In this document: in pieces, positions 57,807 to 64,000 of the stretch
Layout: each line of letters starts with the position of its first letter
How positions within the stretch are numbered: the stretch's first letter is position 1
Assembly: GCF_947172395.1 (NCBI RefSeq)
Contig: NC_069104.1
Span: forward strand, 8,025,355-8,089,354
Direction: 5' to 3'
Source of the DNA: Bicyclus anynana
Taxonomy: Eukaryota > Arthropoda > Insecta > Lepidoptera > Nymphalidae
DNA length: 64,000 nt
Program-made: the position numbers and the translations under genes
Notes under the pieces: model-generated
Seen by the model: the letters and a program-made list of their open reading frames with translations, nothing else
The model's database searches: none
Told to the model about the DNA's origin: nothing

Positions 57807-58307
57807 GGCACCTCGCGCTCTAGGCGACCAAACCACAACCAGTCATCGGCCGTGAATAGGTACGATTGAGTTGCGTCCAGATTTATGACCACGACCACAA
57901 CTAGTCGTGAAGCGGCCAATTGTAGTACTGCTGTTTACTAACGAACTCCCCGCAACACTGGCTAGCCAGGGACTGCAATGCTTGGAATATTAAAAATCTA
58001 TGGGAATGACATTCGCTAATGATAGGTCACGTGATCAACTTGTCGATCGGATCTGTCATACATTTTATTAGATTACCAAGCGTTAGCATTTGTAGAAAGA
58101 CAATCGATGTGCCACATTCACCACAGAACACAACGCGGACTCTTATAGCAAACTATTCGTAGTTTGGTCGCAACGATCAGTCGTATTAGTCTGGTCTGTA
58201 GCTAACTGGCAGCTGCGAGTGTGCGATGTTCTTAATATAGTTTCTTCAGTTAACATGGTCGTTACCGCCACTGGTCGCGGTCGTGGCTGCCTAGTCCTCG
58301 AGGTGCC
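57807..58307. mobile_element. TIR element, 501 bp, TTA duplication
   Basis: Ends GGCACCTCG and CGAGGTGCC, with weaker pairing over about 40 bp. TTA at 57804-57806 and 58308-58310. It contains at 58008-58120 a diverged copy of the right half of the element at 41960-42612. No transposase is seen. Confidence 0.7.
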
Positions 58308-58633
58308 TTATACAAAACACGGTTTTTTATTTAAAATAAATTCACAAGTGTGTGCTTAACCTTATTTCGAAATAAAAGTGAAGACACTCGATGGTTTGCT
58401 CAAACGTTGTGTGTTGTGTGTTTGACAATGACTTTCATCTCCCACGAGCGGTTAGGTACCACGACTTCGCACCTTTTGAGTACGCAATTGTAATGCTTGG
58501 TACACATTCACACAACGTATTCTAATATACACCATTAATAATAATTTCATAGACCAGTTATGGTAAAATGTATAAAGGCTCAATTTTATAAATGTACCAT
58601 CATGTTAAACTTACATTTTCATGAATAAAATAT

Positions 58634-58664
58634 CATTCATTCATTCATTCTACGTACGTACGTA
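58634..58664. repeat. (CATT)n and (ACGT)n microsatellites
   Basis: Four CATT units followed directly by three ACGT units. Confidence 0.85.
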
Positions 58665-58751
58665 ACACAACGTCCCCGATTTCTTGTGTCAGGCATGGAT
58701 TTTAGCTACAATCGCAAATTAAGTCTAAGTATAAATGATGAGAAATTATTA

Positions 58752-58890
58752 TTGACTTAAACACAGCCAGAAGTGGCAATGGGCGGGGCACGTAGTTCGA
58801 AGAGCCGATGGACGTTAGGGTCCCAAGGTGCTGGAATGGCGACCCCGCACCGGAAAGCGCAGTGTTGATCGACCTCCTCCCACTAGGTGA
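58752..58890 (+). mobile_element. RTE-type LINE C-terminal fragment
   Basis: Plus-strand reading gives KWQWAGHVVRRADGR, a stop, then GPKVLEWRPRTGKRSVDRPP. Clear end of an RTE-type polyprotein. Confidence 0.75.
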
Positions 58891-59089
58891 AAGATTAAAA
58901 AAGTACCGTTCGTTTTTAGACGGATGATAAAGGTTTAATATTACATTACGGCACATGTGCATTTTTCTTTATATTACGGCACATGTGCGTAATGAGATAC
59001 ATTACGATATTAAAATTGGTCAAATAAGCGATATTTTACGAGCAAATGTGTTATAAAATAGGCATCCTTTTGTTGTCGATGTCCATCGT

Positions 59090-59290
59090 TTCGCATCGAC
59101 GTTTCTAATAAGAACAGCGAAGATGTGGAATGCCCTTCCGGCTTCTGTCTTTCCTAACAATTATGATTTGTGCACCTTCAAGACAAGAGTGAACAGGCAT
59201 TTTCTAGGCAAACGCGCTCCAACCAAGACCTCATTATTGCTTTCCACCAGGCATGATTGTAGTCAAGCGCAAGTCTATTATGAATAAGCG
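59090..59290 (+). mobile_element. LINE C-terminal fragment (family L1)
   Basis: Second copy of the family at 13051-13500: plus-strand reading includes RTAKMWNALPASVFPNNYD and a TFKTRVNRHFLGKRAP-type end, followed by the 3' UTR. Confidence 0.75.
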
Positions 59291-59648
59291 TAAGCATAGG
59301 CGAATGACCTAGCAGTCGGTTTATTTAGCTCTAGAATAAAGCCACTATAATAGTAGTATGTACATTTCTGCCAGTGTCAATTAGCAATGTGAAGATATAG
59401 GTATACAGTGTAAACCTAGCCTTAGTTGATGCAGATTGAGATATTATCAACGATTACAGAGTCAGACGACAACGTGACTCGTAGGAAAGTGAAACTACAA
59501 TGGCATATCATTTCAAAAGTATTTAAGACTATTCTTACGAGGCCCCAACTAAATAGGGTTTTTGGGACACACAAGAATAACAATGCTGATGAAAATTGCA
59601 AGTTCACTATGTTCTTGATTTTTTTTTATGTCTCGTAATTTAATAACG

Positions 59649-59876
59649 AGAGCCGTGATAGCCCAGTGGATACGACCTCTGCCTCTGATTGCAAAGTTAC
59701 TACTACTTAGTACTACCTCCAAATTTTCAGTTATGTGCATTTTAAGAAATTAAATATCACGTGTCGCAATCGGTGAAGGAAAAACATCGTGAGGAAACCT
59801 GCATACTAGAGAATTTTCTCAATTCTCTGCGTCTGTAAAGTCTGAGGTCATTTCCACTAGACTATCACGGCTTTAT
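59649..59876 (+). repeat. SINE family B copy with a damaged head
   Basis: Head gagccgtgatagcccagtgg, B box lost, body present, and at the 3' end a second head-like piece in inverse orientation (ccactagactatcacggct). Confidence 0.72.
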
Positions 59877-60247
59877 ACTATGTAATGAAAGTTAAACAGA
59901 ACTTATGCAAAGTTACAGCATGTTTACCTTTACCTGCATAATATATTAGCATAATTCTGTTTAAAACTGCGTTTTACGTAAACGAAATGGTGTTGCGACC
60001 TAGTAAACGATATTGATTGCATATCATACCTTATGTGGGCTATCTGGTGATAAATTGAGTGACTTGAGGTAATTCGGGTAACGGGACAGTTAATTGGTTG
60101 ATTACGCAGCTATGGGGCGATTGACCGACATACCATATCTCGGTGTTAAGTAAGAATGGCTACAATTAGTAACATTTTTATAAGAAATGTTGACGAAATA
60201 CATGTGTTTTTTTTAATTCCCAAAAGTCAGATTTCAATTTTATTCGT

Positions 60248-60545
60248 TATCAACCCATATTCGGCTCACTGCTGAGCTCGAGTCTCCTTTCAGAATGAGA
60301 GGGGTTAGGCCAATAATCCACCACGCTGCGCACGCAATGCGGATTGGCAAACTTCACACACGCAGAGAATTATGAAAATTCACTGGTATGCAGGTTTCCT
60401 CACGATGTTTTCCTTCACCGTTTGAGACACGTGATATTTAATTTCTTAAAATGCACACAACTGAAAAGTTGGAGGTCATGCACACCTCCGGAATCGGAGG
60501 CAGAGGTCATTCATATCCACTGGGCTGGTGGGCCACGGCTCTCAA
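60248..60545 (-). repeat. SINE family B, full-length copy
   Basis: Minus-strand; ttcggctcactgctgagctc at the left, head tatccactgggctggtgggc at the right (a small insertion in the head). Confidence 0.82.
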
Positions 60546-60989
60546 TTTTATTACACCTATTATATACAGGATGCTCGGGAGTATTTCCCATAACTTCAAG
60601 GTGTTGACGAGTCCACTTATGGGAGCCGAACTACATAACTAATATTTTTTTTAATAAAAAAATAATTATTGTTTTCATACAAACAATTCCGACTATCCAT
60701 GTAACACAACCTTTATCTATCATTGAATTTTAAAATACGTAAAACCTACGTCATAATTATAAGAATGCGTATAAGAGACACATTTTAAGATCTATTTACA
60801 AAAGAAATAATTCTCACCCCGAAAATATTAATTTTAGAACACATGTTCATTGAACATTTTTAATAATGGCTTTAGGATGTTGTTGGGGCTGTCGAGGTAC
60901 TGTAGTGCAAGGGCCGTTTGCTTTTCAGAAACGTGAAAATAATTGACCGTCAATGGCGACCTTTAGATTATTAATAAATACTCTAAAGA

Positions 60990-62229
60990 GCTATACTTAT
61001 ATTATTTTTTTTGCTTTGCTCAAGTTCACAAGCCGACAGCGCTGCAAGCTCTACAGAATCTCATCATCAGAAAGAATGGATATTGTTAATGTGGATTTGG
61101 AAAATGTCAAGAAATGGGCTGATGCACATGGCCTACTTGTAAATCCTGGAAAGTCGCAGGCCATGATTGTAGGAGGTCGACAATTACGGAGTCGTATTCA
61201 TTTTAAAAATTTATCTCCTATAGTATATGACGGCACACCAATACCCTTGTCAAATACAGCAAAAAATCTTGGGCTGAAAATTGACTGTAACTTATCGTGG
61301 TCTGGCCACATAAATGAGGTTAGTAGGCGGATCCATTTTTCGCTTCATTCCCTTAAGCGTTTCCAAAATTTTCTTCCTTTACGTACTAAAATCTTACTTG
61401 CCCAATCCCTTCTCCTTCCTATTCTTGACTACGCTGACGTTTGTTATTTAGATGCGACAGAGGAGCTACTCGACAAACTCGATCGACTTCAGAATTTGTG
61501 CATCCGATTTATATACGGATTGCGCAAATTCGACCGTATTTCTTATTTCCGTAATAAACTGAAGTGGCTCCCTATTCGTCATCGCCGGAATATCCATATA
61601 CTCACGACGCTGTTCAAAATCTTAAACACCTCTTCTCCTTCCTACTTGCGGGAGCTCTTCCGCGAATCCCCACGCCGTCTCAGACCGGTGCGTTCGTGTG
61701 TAAAATTAAAATCTCTATCTGTGCCTCCCTATAACACTGTTTTTTGTGCTAAATCTTTTTCAGTTATCGCAGCGCGTCTGTGGAACTCACTACCTGATAC
61801 CATTTTAAAAAAAAACCCATCTGTTGATACCTTCAAACATCGACTTCGTGAACACTATCTTTCTTTATCATCATAGATATATTATATGTATGTATGTATA
61901 TATGTATTTATTTAGTTATTATTTTTATATAGTATTGATATGTACTGTTATAATTTATATATTTATTTCAATTTATTTATTAGTGTTATTTTTAATGTAT
62001 TTAATATTATTTACTTTTATTATTTATGTATTAAGTATAATATGTTTTCTCACTTTTTTTCTGTTGTACCTATCCATTTCTTTTGTTTAAAATCTCTCCC
62101 ACTGCCAAGGGTCACTGGCAGAGATCTCTTATAGAGATAAGTGTTTCCTTGTTCACTGTTTTTCTTTTTTACTTTTGTGTGTTACTATTATTGGTACAAA
62201 ATAAATAAAAAAAAAAAAAAAAAAAAAAG
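60990..62229 (+). mobile_element. 5'-truncated LINE with RT C-terminal half and poly(A) tail (family L4)
   Basis: The open frame 60953-61876 encodes about 280 residues of a non-LTR reverse transcriptase from its last third: SERMDIVNVDLENVKKWADA, GLLVNPGKSQAMIVGGRQLR, NTAKNLGLKIDCNLSWSGHI, then the thumb and a C-terminus with VIAARLWNSLPDTIL. The catalytic FADD-type motif lies upstream of the truncation and is absent. No stop interrupts it, so it is young compared with the other LINE pieces. The 3' UTR ends in AATAAA-containing sequence and a poly(A) run at about 62208-62229. Confidence 0.85.
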
Positions 62230-62424
62230 AATCACTTGAAACTATAGACTTATAATTACACTGTGCTTCAAACTGAAACTTTCTGGTAGAAATTAAATTA
62301 TGCGGTTAGTTCCGCGGCTGTTACATTATATTCAGCATAGTTAACGGAAACTAGTCCAGACTTGAAATATTTATTTATTACCACAATGCTTTAACTTTGT
62401 GAATGTGACATTCATGATGTCAAA

Positions 62425-63044
62425 TCCTACTAATGTTATAAACGCGAAAATGAGATGGTCCAAAATTGTATGGAGCCCAGGATCTCATTGTATCTCCCTA
62501 ATGGAAATAAAAGAAAATCTTTTTAAAACTATTTTTGATTATACAAATCTACGAATTTAATTTAATTATTTCGAAATAATATTCATTCTCCAAAAAACGC
62601 GACACTAATATGGTTACAATGGCGCATTGATGACGTTTACAATGCATTAGTCGATTTGACGTTTGCTGTCAATTGTCATGTCATAGTTTAAGGGCGCCAT
62701 CTTGAATAACTCAAAAACTCAGGTTTTAATTTTATTTATTTCTTTTTATTTAGTTAGATTTATACACTTATTTAGATTTTAATAAAATCCTTGTTTTTTT
62801 TTTAAATTTTAATGATAGGTACGGTGAACAAGAGTGGACCTGAAATGGACCATTTTCTTTGTATAGATGTTTGTTACTCTTTAACGCCGCAAATACAGAA
62901 CCAATTTGGCTGAAACTTGGAATGGAAATAGATTTTACTTTGGATTAACACATAGGCTACTTTTTATCCCGGAAAAGTCCACGGTTCCCGAGGGATTTGT
63001 GAAAAACTAAATTTCGCGCGGACGAAGTCGCGGGCGTCCGCTAC
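62425..63044 (+). mobile_element. Helitron-like element with an unusual middle
   Basis: Starts tcctactaatgttataaacg and ends gcgggcgtccgctac. 62860-63044 matches 35140-35312, but about 370 bases (62470-62840) have no counterpart in the other copies, so this is either a longer subfamily or carries an insertion. Confidence 0.55.
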
Positions 63045-63054
63045 TTATGAATGT

Positions 63055-63300
63055 GGTAATGGGGCCAGCTTCGTCGCCCGCGAAGATGAGGTCCCCGATA
63101 TCTGACGTCACCCGGACGTGGGTTAATAACTCACGATGTTAGAGCGCCCGGACTGATCCATTCAGACCAAAACACTTTCCGGAACCCTCTAAGCCAAGAT
63201 CCGAGTGTCAGAGGAGACGCCCTTAGAGAGTTCCCCATCTCTTTTGCTTCTGCGCTCTCTCAAACCTTCCTGGTAACGCCGCTGAGGTCCCATTAAGTAG
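63055..63300. other. GC-rich block of unknown origin
   Basis: About 245 bases clearly richer in GC than the surroundings. The minus strand has a partial reading GNSLRASPLTLGSWLRGFRK and on, interrupted by stops. It looks like an old retroelement coding piece, but I cannot name the family. Confidence 0.35.
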
Positions 63301-64000
63301 GGCACTTATACAGGCAGAAAAATGTGATGGGGCATTTCCATTCAAAGCCAATGTCGCACGTCGATGCGTCCGATAAAAATAATATGCCCTTAAAAATTGA
63401 CCATTATGGTCACTTGATTTTAAACATCTATTTCAAACAATTCTAATCCCGTTGTAATAATTCCCCTTCCCGTGATCCTATCACATTATCTGATGATAAC
63501 GTTTTTGAACTCACACGAGAGCTGTAAAGAGAGAGGTAAAAAAAAATTCAAAATCGGTTTTCAAAAGTTTAACCTTTACAACACTTTAAGCGTTTACCTC
63601 TTTAAAATACTAGTATACTTGAAAAATATAGGTAGGTAGATTTATATTATTAAATGAAAAATGCACCATCGATATCGTCTGATGATGGATTCGGCCATAG
63701 AAACTACTAAACTAAACAAGATAATCCCATTGAGTTAGGATTCATTAATCTTTACGAACAATCGTGTGCTACGTTTGCCATGGTTTGGAAAATAACAATG
63801 CCATGTTCAAAAACCATTTCTAATATATTTTTGAGTAGTAATTATTATTTTTAAATATTATGCAAAGTATCACACAGAAAAGACGGTTGGTAATAGCTAG
63901 CAATAACAAGATCAATTGAGAATAAGCGTCCAACAAACGACTCTAGATAGATCCGTTTCTTTGAAATTCAATGAGGAATGATTCATCGACTTATCAGTAC
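63301..64000. other. AT-rich end of the window, nothing recognised
   Basis: No open frame, repeat copy or exon that I can support. Confidence 0.5.

Overview
This is a 64 kb stretch of an insect nuclear genome, almost certainly from a moth or butterfly (Lepidoptera). The call rests on AT-rich non-coding DNA, an intron-rich gene, two tRNA-headed SINE families of lepidopteran type, short Lep1/Helitron-type elements that begin TC and end CTAG between A and T, and many 5'-truncated jockey- and RTE-type LINE pieces. I saw no bacterial, viral or CRISPR content.

The window holds one recognisable host gene, on the minus strand: the insect member of the PLEKHA5/6/7 (PEPP) family, which I equate with Drosophila kramer (kmr). 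Twenty-two coding exons (numbered W1 to W22 here) can be placed from 27728 down to the stop codon at 7270-7272. Splice phases agree at every junction but one. The exons give about 3,100 residues: a Gln/Asn-rich leader, a PH domain split over W1/W2, a long Ser/Pro/Tyr-rich disordered stretch that includes a 3,321-bp exon (W8), a chain of small coiled-coil exons (W11-W16), the family motif around KTVRIVKRESERR (W18), and a conserved tail ending near LPIYQQRDNFFT. W1 opens inside a codon, so 5' exons lie upstream, probably beyond position 64000. The one discordant junction is at W20, where the conserved exon carries an apparent extra A.

Layout. 1-7269: downstream flank with an hAT-like MITE, SINE and LINE scraps, a small inverted repeat and a possible 3' UTR. 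7270-27728: the gene, with few repeats in its introns. 27729-64000: no supportable host exon; probably a long 5' intron or upstream flank packed with SINEs (two families), LINE 3' ends, Helitron-like elements and several MITEs with TAA or TTA target duplications. A 24-bp minisatellite of 32 units occupies 52083-52845, and a relatively intact truncated LINE with a poly(A) tail ends at 62229.

I found no new multi-gene system. The points most worth checking are the W20 frame conflict, the giant exon W8, perfect fold-back duplications inside two retroelement copies, the minisatellite that stays open in three frames, and a 34-bp intronic hairpin. Coordinates were read by eye from the sequence; repeat boundaries are approximate unless a target duplication is given.
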